Origin: GCA-001735895 sp964651385
GTDB lineage: Bacteria; Pseudomonadota; Gammaproteobacteria; GCA-001735895
Direction: 5' to 3'
Length of the DNA: 61,149 bases
NCBI GenBank assembly: GCA_964651385.1
Contig: CAZYYM010000008.1
Coordinates: 1 to 61,149 of the forward strand
Each line of letters opens with the position of its first letter. Positions within the stretch are counted from its first letter, which is position 1. The position numbers and the translations under genes are program-made. The notes below the pieces were generated by a model that did no database searches, was not told the origin of the DNA, and saw nothing but the letters and a program-made list of their open reading frames with translations. Of the stretch, positions 27,004 through 35,799 are shown piece after piece.

Positions 27004-28023
27004 ATGACTTCTATAACAACAAAAACCGCCGAAAATCAGCTCACTGACCGTTTCGGTCGCACGGTAAACTATATCCGCCTGTCGGTGACTGATCGTTGTG
27101 ATTTACGTTGCGTCTATTGCATGCCGGAAAAGATGAAGTTCGTACCCCGTACGCAGTTGCTCACGCTGGAAGAGATGGAAGATATCGCACGTTCTTTCAT
27201 CAGTCTCGGGGTCGATAAGATTCGTATTACCGGCGGTGAACCGCTGGTTCGCAGGAATATTCTGCGGCTATTCAATAATCTGGGAGAAATCGAGGCCTTA
27301 CGCGACCTTACCCTGACCACCAATGGCACGCAATTAAAGAAATACGCGAAAGCATTGAAAGATGCCGGTGTTACCCGTATCAATATCAGCCTCGACACCT
27401 TGAAGGCAGACCGTTTTCACGATATGACTCGCGTCGGTGATTTAAAACAAACGCTCGATGGGCTGGATACTGCGATAGCCTGCGGTTTCGCACAAATCAA
27501 GATCAATAGCGTCGTGATGAAAAACTATAACCACGACGAAGTACATGACCTGGTTAAATTTTGCATAGACCGGGCCATCGATATCAGTTTTATCGAGGAA
27601 ATGCCGCTGGGTGGCAACACCCACCATGATCGCGCCGTGACCTACTGTTCCAGCGATGATATTTTGAGGGATCTGGAAAAATTTTACGAAATCATGCCGT
27701 CCACTATGAAAACCGCCGGGCCGACACGTTATTACAAACTCGGTGCGCATGCCAATACCCGAATCGGCTTTATTTCGCCGCATAGCCATAATTTTTGCGA
27801 CAGCTGTAACCGGGTGCGTTTGACAGCCGAAGGCCGTTTACTGCTTTGCCTCGGACAGGAACACTCGGTCGATCTGCGCCGTGTCGTACGCGCCAATCCG
27901 GGAGATCGCGAATCACTTAACCAGGCGATCATCGATTCGATGCAAATTAAGCCTAAGGGTCACAATTTCGATCTCAATTCACAGGAAGTTCTGCTACGAC
28001 ATATGAATATGACAGGCGGCTAA
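27004..28023 (+). CDS. moaA: GTP 3',8-cyclase, molybdenum cofactor biosynthesis
   Basis: This radical SAM enzyme converts GTP to 3',8-cyclo-GTP in the first step of molybdopterin synthesis. The 339-residue protein has the N-terminal cluster CDLRCVYC (C32, C36, C39), the ITGGEPL glycine motif and LTTNGT. The second, C-terminal cluster binds GTP and shows as FCDSCNRVR followed by a Cys in LLLCLG. Length fits the family. fdhD begins after a single base, so the two form an operon serving molybdoenzymes. The target enzyme is not in the window. Confidence 0.95.
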   Translation: MTSITTKTAENQLTDRFGRTVNYIRLSVTDRCDLRCVYCMPEKMKFVPRTQLLTLEEMEDIARSFISLGVDKIRITGGEPLVRRNILRLFNNLGEIEALRDLTLTTNGTQLKKYAKALKDAGVTRINISLDTLKADRFHDMTRVGDLKQTLDGLDTAIACGFAQIKINSVVMKNYNHDEVHDLVKFCIDRAIDISFIEEMPLGGNTHHDRAVTYCSSDDILRDLEKFYEIMPSTMKTAGPTRYYKLGAHANTRIGFISPHSHNFCDSCNRVRLTAEGRLLLCLGQEHSVDLRRVVRANPGDRESLNQAIIDSMQIKPKGHNFDLNSQEVLLRHMNMTGG

Positions 28024-28024
28024 A

Positions 28025-28915
28025 ATGCCTTCAGATGCGGCCATAAAACCAGCGCGTCGTTTGCCCGAACTCACCAATGCCGGACTTGAGGCCACCGCCA
28101 ACGTGACCTCTTACAACGAATACAATACTGCCGTCAACGGCTCCGTGGCCGTCGAACGGTCCTTAACCATTTATCTCGACAAACGCGAAGTCGTCACCCT
28201 GATGACGCTCGGCAATCACCCTGAATTGCTCATTCTCGGCTGGTTGCGCAACCAGCGCCTGGTGAAAGATATCGAGGCTATCCAAGCTATTCAGGTTGAC
28301 TGGGATACCGAATCGGTCGCCATTACCACCCATGCGGGTGTCGAAAATCTCGACGAAAAACTCGAACACAAAACCGTCACCACTGGCTGCGGTCAGGGTA
28401 CCGTGTTCGGTGACCTCATGGACGAAATCGACAGAGTTAAACTGCAGCAGCCCCGACTCAGGCAGTCAGAAATTTACGGCCTGCTGAAAGCGCTTAACGA
28501 ATTCAACGAAGTTTATAAAAACGCCGGAGCTGTGCACGGCTGCGCTTTGTGCAGTGGTAAACACATCGAACAGTTCATCGAAGATGTCGGCAGACACAAT
28601 GCTGTCGATGCGATCGCTGGCCATATGTGGCTAAAGGATTTACAGGGTATCGATAAAATATTTTATACCACCGGTCGATTGACCTCGGAGATGGTGATTA
28701 AAGTCGCGCTGATGGAAATACCGGTTTTGTTATCCCGCTCGGGGATAACGCGGATGGGACTGGAGATTGCCGAAAAGGTCGGGGTTACTCTAATTGCGCG
28801 CGCCAAAGGCAAGCATTTTCTGGTTTACCACGGGCGGGAGTTTATCGAGTTTGATGCAGTTCCGGAGGTTCACAATGCTGGACCCGGTAGAGATTCTCGG
28901 GGTAAACCGGATTAG
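28025..28915 (+). CDS. fdhD: FdhD-family formate dehydrogenase accessory sulfurtransferase
   Basis: FdhD passes sulfur from IscS to the Mo-bisMGD cofactor before insertion into formate dehydrogenase. The 296-residue protein has the family's EDVGRHNAVDAIAG segment near residue 198, the TTGRLTSEMV segment and a C-terminal cofactor-binding part. E. coli FdhD has a CxxC loop. Here the equivalent loop reads TTGCGQGT, with a single Cys, while another pair occurs in GCALC just before the EDVGRHN segment. The gene is therefore a divergent FdhD subtype. It follows moaA by one base. Confidence 0.85.
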   Translation: MPSDAAIKPARRLPELTNAGLEATANVTSYNEYNTAVNGSVAVERSLTIYLDKREVVTLMTLGNHPELLILGWLRNQRLVKDIEAIQAIQVDWDTESVAITTHAGVENLDEKLEHKTVTTGCGQGTVFGDLMDEIDRVKLQQPRLRQSEIYGLLKALNEFNEVYKNAGAVHGCALCSGKHIEQFIEDVGRHNAVDAIAGHMWLKDLQGIDKIFYTTGRLTSEMVIKVALMEIPVLLSRSGITRMGLEIAEKVGVTLIARAKGKHFLVYHGREFIEFDAVPEVHNAGPGRDSRGKPD

Positions 28916-29238
28916 CATATTTTCAGATAACATCATCCTGGAACCCTATAGCTGGCCTCTAATCTTACAACCAGGTGTTGGATTTAATCGACCGCTTCTC
29001 TGGTAACGTCCATTCGGGACACTTGATATATTCCCGCTAATCAGTCGCTGCTCGGCAATGAATCAGTGCGTATTGCGGCTATCCATTATTCCTGATTGGA
29101 GCCTTACCCTATAACAAACCTAAAACCGAAAAAATTCAAAGGGGTCTTCCCTAATATTGTGCCAATAGTTCAAAACGTACCATAAAATGTGCAGCTTCGG
29201 GAAATGCCCAGGAAGGATATTTTTAACCCGTCCTGGCG

Positions 29239-29257
29239 TTGCCTTCGGGCTTTTTTT
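29239..29257 (+). terminator. Possible intrinsic terminator after moaA-fdhD
   Basis: A short GCC-TTCG-GGC hairpin is followed directly by seven T. The stem is short, but a stable TTCG tetraloop and the inverted repeat just upstream (29206-29237) may extend the structure. It lies about 330 bases after the fdhD stop, so it could instead end a small RNA. Confidence 0.4.
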
Positions 29258-29410
29258 GCCCTTGCTAGTATTGCTATCAACCGTACGACAATAGCATGCT
29301 GTTTGGCCGGAGCTATTAAGCTTTTCTATTATTTTTCGGTTTTAAGATAAAGTCCCGGCCTCCAGAAATTCTGCTAATATAATAAAGTTAACCTAATTCT
29401 AATCGGAACT

Positions 29411-29450
29411 CTGTTAGATATGGAACCTTGTTTCTACCGGGGGCCTTCTA
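29411..29450 (+). promoter_or_regulatory. Purine-riboswitch-like sequence lacking clear helices
   Basis: The strings GATATGG (29417-29423) and GTTTCTACC (29430-29438), then GGGGGCCTTCTAAA, repeat in the right order the conserved loop and junction blocks of purine aptamers (GATATGG, GTTTCTACC, GCC-UAAA). The spacing (6 instead of 7 bases) is close. The P2 and P3 stems do not pair well, and no P1 partner is obvious before the ATG at 29463. It may be a degenerate or variant aptamer controlling the downstream c-di-GMP enzyme, or chance. Confidence 0.3.
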
Positions 29451-29462
29451 AAAAATTATCAT

Positions 29463-31720
29463 ATGTTTGAGTTGATTACACCAGCCTCTTATTGGGTTCT
29501 CATGGCGCTTTGGCTTGTCATTCTGTGGTTATACCTCAATNNNNNNNNNNNNNNNNNNNNNNNNNNNNNNNNNNNNNNNNNNNNNNNNNNNNNNNNNNNN
29601 NNNNNNNNNNNNNNNNNNNNNNNNNNNNNNNNNNNNNNNNCTCTTATTGGGTTCTCATGGCGCTTTGGCTTGTCATTCTGTGGTTATACCTCAATAATTT
29701 GAGGCAATACAGGGTCGTAGGAAAAACCGTAGCGATTCTCCTTATTATCCTCGCTATCGATGCCTTTCGGACGTTGTTTGAGAGCGCTTATTTTGGACTC
29801 TATTTCAACTCGCTATTCGGGTTTCTTCCTAAATCGATACACAATCTGTTGTCGCAACCACAGTTTCTTATCATACCGAAGGTGATAAATGTTATTGCCG
29901 GTGTGTTGGTTTTATCCCTTCTGGTCCGACATTGGCTGCCTCGAGAAGTCAAAAAGCAAAAAGATAACGAAGATAGACTGAAGCTTTCTGCCAGCGTATT
30001 TACGCACGCACGTGAGGGCATTATTTTTACCGACTCCGCTGGAATCATCATTGATGTCAATGATATGTTCAGTGTCATCACCGGATATGACCGCAGCGAA
30101 GTTATCGGGCAGAATCCCAGAATTTTGCAGTCTGGGCATCACGATGAGAACTTTTTTTCAGGGGTATGGGCGTCGGTATATAAGCAGGGCTACTGGGCGG
30201 GTGAAATCTGGAATCGCCGAAAAAATGGTGAAATCTTTGCCGAGAATCTCACCATTAGTGCAGTGCATGATGATCGGGGGCAATTGCAGCATTACGTGGG
30301 CATGTTTACCGATATCACGCGAATTAAAAAGCACCAGAATCAACTTGAATATGCCGCCAATTACGATTCGTTGACCAATCTGCCGAATCGACTATTGTTT
30401 TCTGATCGATTAAATCAGGCTATTTCGCACAGTGACCGTAGAAAGGATTCGATTGCAGTCGCTTTCCTCGACCTGGATGACTTCAAAGTAGTTAATGATA
30501 CGCATGGGCATTCTGTCGGTGATCAGTTTCTGATACAGGTCACTCAAGAGATGAAATCTGTACTCAGGACAAGCGATACTCTGGCGCGCCTGGGTGGCGA
30601 TGAATTTGTCATCATCCTGGCGGATATCAACGAGTTTTCCGATTGCAAGCCATTATTAGATCGCTTGATTTCAGCGGTATCTAAACCCGTCTTAATACAG
30701 GAATGCGCGCTGAGTATATCTGTCAGCATGGGCGTAACCCTGTACCCACATGACAAGGTTGATGCAGAGCAATTGCTGCGGCATGCGGATCAGGCAATGT
30801 ACATTGCCAAGCAAAATGGCAAGGGCAAATATCACTTCTTTGATGTCAGTGCCAACGAGTTGATACAAAGCCAGCAGGGACACCTGAACAGGATAAAACA
30901 GGCAATCCAGCAAAATCAGTTCGAGCTACATTATCAACCGAAAGTTAACCTGCGCAGCAATGAGATAATCGGCGTCGAAGCATTAATTCGATGGCAGCAC
31001 CCTGAAAAAGGATTGCTTTATCCAGGAACCTTTCTAGAGACTATTCAAAACGACCCGCTGAGTGTCGAAATCGGAGACTGGGTAATCCTGGAGGCCATCA
31101 GGCAAGCGAGCGAATGGCAATCAGCAGGACTGAACTTGCCGATCAGCGTCAATGTAGGGGTGTTACAACTACAATCCAAGGAATTCGTTGCCAAGTTAGT
31201 CGACTCATTGGGGGCCTACCCAAAAGTTAATTCTTCTTGCCTGGAGCTGGAAATATTGGAGAGCAGCGCTGTGGAAGATATCGATCAAGTTTCAACAGCA
31301 ATGCAAGATTGCTCAGATATTGGAATCCATTGCGCCCTGGATGATTTCGGTACCGGCTATTCGTCATTAACTTACCTCAAGTTGCTCCCGGTGCAGACCA
31401 TAAAAATTGATCGTAGTTTTGTCAGAGATATGCTGGATGACCCCGATGATCGTGCTATCGTGTCGGCAGTAATTGGATTGGCATCATCATTTAGTCAAAA
31501 GGTTATCGCTGAAGGTGTCGAAACAGAGGAGCAAGCCGTTGAGCTAGTTAGCATGGGCTGCGATGTTATTCAGGGTTATTGGATCTGTCATCCATTGGCG
31601 GCAGAACAAATTACTTCCTGGATTAAAGAATGGAATGAGCGTGAATCATCTAATCCACTCACTCGTAAACCTCTGCCCAGAACCAGATCGAATATAGGAA
31701 ATATAAGAGGTCATCTGTAA
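29463..31720 (+). CDS. Membrane PAS-GGDEF-EAL cyclic-di-GMP enzyme, interrupted by an artefactual gap
   Basis: Removing the 100 N and one copy of the 55-bp duplicate joins 29463-29540 to 29696-31720 in frame, giving 700 residues. About four hydrophobic helices cover the N-terminal 110 residues. A PAS domain (about 130-245) follows, then GGDEF (intact GGDEF at 326-330, after LARL) and EAL (EAL at 454-456). The EAL domain has DDFGTGYSS, the KIDRSF segment and EGVETEEQ. Both catalytic signatures are intact, so it may make and degrade c-di-GMP. As deposited, the gap shifts the frame and would break the gene. ATG 29463 begins MFELITPA. Confidence 0.88.
29486..29540 (+). repeat. First copy of a 55-bp duplicate flanking the N run
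   Basis: These 55 bases are identical to 29641-29695. Both copies encode the first membrane helix of the GGDEF-EAL protein. An exact overlap of 55 bases on the two sides of a 100-N gap is what unmerged contigs from a k=55 de Bruijn assembly would show. Confidence 0.95.
29541..29640. other. Run of 100 N, scaffold gap of probable zero true length
   Basis: Exactly 100 N, a scaffolder default. Because the flanks repeat the same 55 bases and rejoin in frame, the real gap size is probably minus 55 and no sequence is missing. Confidence 0.9.
29641..29695 (+). repeat. Second copy of the 55-bp duplicate
   Basis: Identical to 29486-29540. Reading from the first copy straight into the sequence after this copy restores one uninterrupted frame (LWLYLNNLRQYRVV). 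Confidence 0.95.
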
Positions 31721-32064
31721 ACCTCGATTTTTCGGTATTTATCCTAGTGGTCGAACAATTTTTCGCCAGATCTAAGCCACTCGTTGTGAAATTTAGTAGA
31801 AATTCGTTAATTGTTAAAGGGTTAATTGGGAACTCCACTTTGGCACATCCGGATGCCCTTAAAAAAGGGGGAGTTCATCTCATGCGTTAATGAAAATGCG
31901 GAATTCTGATTGCAGGTGGGTTTGCATTTGCTCCGCGCTGGCTTTTACACCCATGGATAATTGAGTGAGTAGAGACCTCTAATCTATGATTACAGCAGGC
32001 CATATCAACCTAAAAAGAACCGGCCTAAATTTTCACAGTCACCATTTCAATCAATGCCCCAAGC
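31721..32064. other. Intergenic region between convergent genes
   Basis: About 340 bases between the ends of the GGDEF-EAL gene and glmS, both pointing inward. A small inverted repeat, CCCTT/AAGGG, lies around 31856-31870 without a following T-run. No ORF, tRNA or convincing terminator was recognised. Confidence 0.5.
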
Positions 32065-33885
32065 CTACTCCACGGTAACCGATTTCGCCAAATTGCGTGG
32101 TTGATCCACATCTGTACCCCGTTGCACAGCTACATAGTAACTCAGCAACTGCAAGGGTACTGTCGAGAGTATCGGTGTCGTCCAACGCGTAGCACTATCC
32201 AGTTCAATTACCACATCGTCACCTGTATCGTCCGATTTGGAGCCTTGATGCGCAAATACATATAATTTCCCGCCACGTGCTTTCACTTCCTGCATATTGG
32301 AATGCAGTTTTTCCAGCAATTCATCATTCGGGGTAACAATGACAACCGGCATATCGGAATCAACCAGAGCCAACGGGCCATGTTTCAATTCGCCGGCCGG
32401 GTAGGCTTCTGCATGAATATAGGATATTTCTTTAAGCTTGAGCGCACCTTCCATCGCGATGGGATAATGCACCCCCCGGCCCAAAAACAACGCATGCTGC
32501 TTATCTATGAAGTCTTCGGCGATGAATTCAATTTGTTTATCCAGCGACAAAAGCTGATCGACCTGGCCGGGTAATTCCGACAATTCCCGCACGATGCTGG
32601 TAAGTATCGAAGGATCCACTCCGCGAACCTGGCCAATGGATACCGTTAGCATCAGCATGGCAACCAGTTGTGTCGAAAAGGCCTTGGTCGAAGCGACACC
32701 TATCTCGGGGCCGGCTCGTGTCATCAATACCAAACCGGATTCACGTACTAGCGATGACTCGGGTACATTGCAAATACTGAGAGATCCACAGTAGTCGTCA
32801 GACGATAAATTCCGCAATGCCGCCAGAGTATCGGCAGTTTCACCGGATTGCGACAGCGTGACAAACAAAGTGCCCTTTGCCACAACTGACTGTCGATAGC
32901 GAAATTCACTGGCGACTTCAATCTGACAGGGAATTCCGAGTATTTCTTCTATCCAGTATTTGGCAACAAACCCAGCATGATAACTGGTGCCGCAGGCAAT
33001 AATCTGAATTTGCTTTACCCGTTTAAATATTTTTTCGGCATCGGGCCCGAAGACCGAGTCGAGTACGTAGTCATCGACGATACGACCTTCCAGACAATCC
33101 GCAATAGCAGAGGCTTGTTCGTGTATTTCCTTGAGCATGAAATGCCGGTAGTGGCCTTTGTGAATCGAATCAGCAGACAGTTCAGTTTGATGGACTTCTG
33201 ATTGCTTGGCGTTTCCACTATTGTCATACACCTGATAGGTATTTTGGCTAACGACCGCGAAATCACCTTCATCGAGATAAACAAACCGATTAGTAACCGG
33301 CAAAAGCGCCGAAACATCCGAAGCAACAAAGTTTTCATTAATGCCGATACCGAGAACCAACGGGCTGCCTTTTCGGCAGGCTACTAATGTGTCGGGGTCG
33401 TCGGTGGCAATAATTCCGAGGCCGAATGCGCCTCGCAGACGACCCACCGCTTGAAATACTGCCCTGTATAAATCCCCTTTAAAATAGCTATAGACCAGGT
33501 GCGCAATCACTTCTGTATCCGTTTCCGATTCAAATTCAAAACCCCGCGCCAGAAGCTCCTCACGAATTTCCTTATAATTTTCTATAATACCATTATGCAC
33601 AACCGCGATACGCTCACGCGAAAAATGCGGGTGTGCGTTGGTTTCAGAGGGAATCCCGTGGGTTGCCCAGCGCGTGTGGGCGATACCAGTGCTGCCGGCC
33701 TGATTATTATTCACCTTATTGGCCAGTTCCTGCACTTTACCCAGAGCCCGGAATCGTTCCATACCCTGCTGGTTAATAACCGCTATTCCCGCTGAGTCAT
33801 ATCCACGATACTCCAGACGCCGTAATCCTTCGATCAATATTGAACTAACATCTCGTTGCGCCACCGCGCCTACAATTCCACACAT
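32065..33885 (-). CDS. glmS: Glutamine-fructose-6-phosphate aminotransferase (isomerizing)
   Basis: This enzyme makes glucosamine-6-phosphate from fructose-6-phosphate and glutamine, the entry step to UDP-GlcNAc. The 606-residue protein begins MCGIVGA, with Cys2 as the glutaminase nucleophile after Met removal. It has the TRWATHG and HNGIIENY segments of the glutaminase domain, then two SIS isomerase domains (TLSQSGETADT, GRGVHYPIAMEGALKLKEI). It ends with the conserved LAKSVTVE tail. It lies 4 bases downstream of glmU. No glmS ribozyme is expected or seen. Confidence 0.96.
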   Translation of the reverse strand: MCGIVGAVAQRDVSSILIEGLRRLEYRGYDSAGIAVINQQGMERFRALGKVQELANKVNNNQAGSTGIAHTRWATHGIPSETNAHPHFSRERIAVVHNGIIENYKEIREELLARGFEFESETDTEVIAHLVYSYFKGDLYRAVFQAVGRLRGAFGLGIIATDDPDTLVACRKGSPLVLGIGINENFVASDVSALLPVTNRFVYLDEGDFAVVSQNTYQVYDNSGNAKQSEVHQTELSADSIHKGHYRHFMLKEIHEQASAIADCLEGRIVDDYVLDSVFGPDAEKIFKRVKQIQIIACGTSYHAGFVAKYWIEEILGIPCQIEVASEFRYRQSVVAKGTLFVTLSQSGETADTLAALRNLSSDDYCGSLSICNVPESSLVRESGLVLMTRAGPEIGVASTKAFSTQLVAMLMLTVSIGQVRGVDPSILTSIVRELSELPGQVDQLLSLDKQIEFIAEDFIDKQHALFLGRGVHYPIAMEGALKLKEISYIHAEAYPAGELKHGPLALVDSDMPVVIVTPNDELLEKLHSNMQEVKARGGKLYVFAHQGSKSDDTGDDVVIELDSATRWTTPILSTVPLQLLSYYVAVQRGTDVDQPRNLAKSVTVE

Positions 33886-33889
33886 AGGT

Positions 33890-35260
33890 TCAGTCCTGTT
33901 GTTTTTTAACGGGTTTCGACCAGCCTTTTATGCTGATCTGTTTCGAGCGCGTCAGTGTTAACTGATCGGCCGGAGTATCGCGAGTGATGGTCGAACCGGC
34001 GCCAATAGTGGCGCCACGTGCCAGTCGTACCGGCGCAACCAGTTGGGTATCGGAACCGACAAAGACATCATCTTCTATTGTGGTTTTAAACTTGTTCGCA
34101 CCATCGTAATTGCAGGTAATAGTCCCTGCGCCGATATTAACCCCGCTGCCCATCTCGGTATCGCCGATATAACTCAAATGACTGACTTTACTGCCGAATC
34201 CTATCTGAGATTTTTTGGTTTCGACAAAGTTTCCAATTTTTACGCTATCGGCACATTCGGTGCCAGGTCGGATACGCGCAAATGGGCCGATAGAAACCTG
34301 TTTGCCAATTCTGGCCGAGTCAATACAAGTCATTGGTAATATGGTGCTGTTATCATCGATCGAACTGTTTGCAATCACGCAATTGGCCGCTATATGTACG
34401 TTGTTCCCCAACCTGACATCACCGATAAACAGGCAGTTAATATCAATTTCAACATCAGTGCCGACTTGTAAATTTCCGCGTATATCGATGCGCTCTGGAT
34501 CATAAAGTTTAACGCCTGATTGCATCAATCTGTTAGCTTGTAACTGTCGATAATACTGTTCAACTTCGGCAAGTTGAGTCTGGCTATTAACACCCAAAAC
34601 CTCGTGGGCATTATCGCCGATTGTAGCAGCGACTTTCAAACCCGCAGCCACCGCGTGTTTAATCACATCGGTCAGATAATATTCCGACTGGGCATTTTGA
34701 TTGTCGAGCTTGCCGATTAAATGTTTAACCTGACTACCCTCAATGCGCATGATACCCGAATTAGACTCCTTTATTTTTCTCTGTACTTCAGTCGCATCCT
34801 TCTCTTCGACGATTGCTGTTACGTTATTATCAGACTGTCGCACAATGCGTCCATAGCCGGTTGAATTTTCCGGCTCGAAACTCAAAATATTGACTGAATT
34901 GCCCTGAGCGTCCCGCAGTAAAGCGGCTAAGGTTTCGGCGCCTATCATCGGCACATCGCCGTATAAAACCAGCACATCATTACCCTTATTTAAAACATCC
35001 AGGCATTGCGCGACCGCATGACCGGTGCCCAGTTGAGGATATTGTTCAACCAGTTCGATTGACTGCCCTGCGAGCTGGCTACGAACCTGCTCTGAATGAT
35101 GTCCAATAACTACAATAACCTGTTCCGGTTCGAGTTTCCGGCTATTATCAATAACATGTTGCAACAGGGTTTTACCTGCAAGGAGGTGCAACACTTTCGG
35201 ACGACTGGATTTCATTCGGGTGCCTTGACCGGCAGCGAGAATAACGATACTTAGCGGCAT
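33890..35260 (-). CDS. glmU: Bifunctional N-acetylglucosamine-1-phosphate uridyltransferase / GlcN-1-P acetyltransferase
   Basis: This enzyme catalyses the last two steps to UDP-GlcNAc for peptidoglycan and LPS. The 456-residue protein has the N-terminal uridyltransferase motif LAAGQGTRMKS and the LYGDVPMI segment. The C-terminal left-handed beta-helix acetyltransferase domain shows hexapeptide repeats, including the FVETKKSQIG and VNIGAGTITCNYDG segments. Start and length match E. coli GlmU. It precedes glmS in the leftward direction. The ATP synthase terminator (35311-35342) separates it from atpC, so it probably has its own promoter in 35261-35371. Confidence 0.96.
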   Translation of the reverse strand: MPLSIVILAAGQGTRMKSSRPKVLHLLAGKTLLQHVIDNSRKLEPEQVIVVIGHHSEQVRSQLAGQSIELVEQYPQLGTGHAVAQCLDVLNKGNDVLVLYGDVPMIGAETLAALLRDAQGNSVNILSFEPENSTGYGRIVRQSDNNVTAIVEEKDATEVQRKIKESNSGIMRIEGSQVKHLIGKLDNQNAQSEYYLTDVIKHAVAAGLKVAATIGDNAHEVLGVNSQTQLAEVEQYYRQLQANRLMQSGVKLYDPERIDIRGNLQVGTDVEIDINCLFIGDVRLGNNVHIAANCVIANSSIDDNSTILPMTCIDSARIGKQVSIGPFARIRPGTECADSVKIGNFVETKKSQIGFGSKVSHLSYIGDTEMGSGVNIGAGTITCNYDGANKFKTTIEDDVFVGSDTQLVAPVRLARGATIGAGSTITRDTPADQLTLTRSKQISIKGWSKPVKKQQD

Positions 35261-35310
35261 TGAAAATTAAGTTCCTTAAACTTGACCAACAACTAGTGTA
35301 GTGCAGACGC

Positions 35311-35342
35311 AAAAAAAAGGAGGCCAAAGCCCCCCTTTTTTT
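35311..35342 (-). terminator. Intrinsic terminator after the atp operon
   Basis: On the leftward strand, GGGGGGC pairs with GCCTCC (one G-T pair) across a short loop, followed by a run of eight T. A T-run on the other side makes it potentially bidirectional. It lies about 30 bases after the atpC stop. Confidence 0.85.
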
Positions 35343-35371
35343 GATTTTCAGCTAAAAATGGTGCCAACCAA

Positions 35372-35788
35372 TTATTTTTTACGCCATTTTTGAATCGCGG
35401 CAATTTGCGCCGCAGCGGCTGCCAGTTCAGCCTTCGCTTTGGCAACATCGAGATCTGATTGCTGATCGGCCAGTGCTGCTTCGGCGCGTTTCTTGGCTTC
35501 CAGAGCCGCAGCTTCATTCAAATCATTTGCGCGAATTGCAGTATCCGATAACACTGTAACCAGATGCGGCTGGACTTCCAGAATGCCACCTGAAATAAAG
35601 AAAAACACTTCTTTACCATCGCCCATATCGAGGCGTACTTCACCGGGTTTTAGTGGCGAAATCAAAGGCGTGTGGCGCGGCGCGATACCGACTTCGCCCA
35701 TCACAGCGGGTGCGAACACCATTTCCGCGGCGCCGGTGAATATCTGCTCCTCAGCACTAACGATGTCAACCTGTATGGTATTAGCCAT
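35372..35788 (-). CDS. atpC: ATP synthase F1 subunit epsilon
   Basis: A 138-residue subunit of the F1 central stalk that couples rotation to catalysis and inhibits ATP hydrolysis. The N-terminal beta-sandwich is visible (IQVDIVSAEEQIFTG, the GEVGIAPRHTPLISPLKPG segment, FFISGGILEVQP). It is followed by the Ala-rich two-helix C-terminal domain. It is the last gene of the leftward atp operon, 11 bases after atpD. Confidence 0.95.
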   Translation of the reverse strand: MANTIQVDIVSAEEQIFTGAAEMVFAPAVMGEVGIAPRHTPLISPLKPGEVRLDMGDGKEVFFFISGGILEVQPHLVTVLSDTAIRANDLNEAAALEAKKRAEAALADQQSDLDVAKAKAELAAAAAQIAAIQKWRKK

Positions 35789-35799
35789 GCGACTATTCC

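Larger units (their letters stand above)
28916..29462. other. Long intergenic region with structured elements
   Basis: About 550 bases between fdhD and the GGDEF-EAL gene. No convincing ORF was seen. It holds a possible terminator (29239-29257) preceded by inverted repeats (GCCCAGGA at 29206-29213 and TCCTGGC at 29231-29237). A purine-riboswitch-like motif lies just before the next gene (29411-29450). The hairpin-rich part around 29190-29257 could be a small RNA or leader, but no family was recognised. Confidence 0.5.

Noticed and set aside
28794..29006. Open frame overlapping the end of fdhD
   Set aside because: Mostly in another frame of fdhD and not protein-like beyond it.
29190..29260. 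c-di-GMP (GEMM) riboswitch before the GGDEF-EAL gene
   Set aside because: The conserved GEMM core and tetraloop-receptor blocks could not be found.
31850..31880. CCCTT/AAGGG hairpin as a terminator for the GGDEF-EAL gene
   Set aside because: Short stem with no following T-run on either strand.
34005..34030. CCACGTG-containing string as a possible parS site
   Set aside because: It lies inside glmU and does not match the 16-bp parS consensus.
35261..35371. glmS-type ribozyme near glmU/glmS
   Set aside because: That ribozyme is found in Gram-positive bacteria and no matching core was seen.
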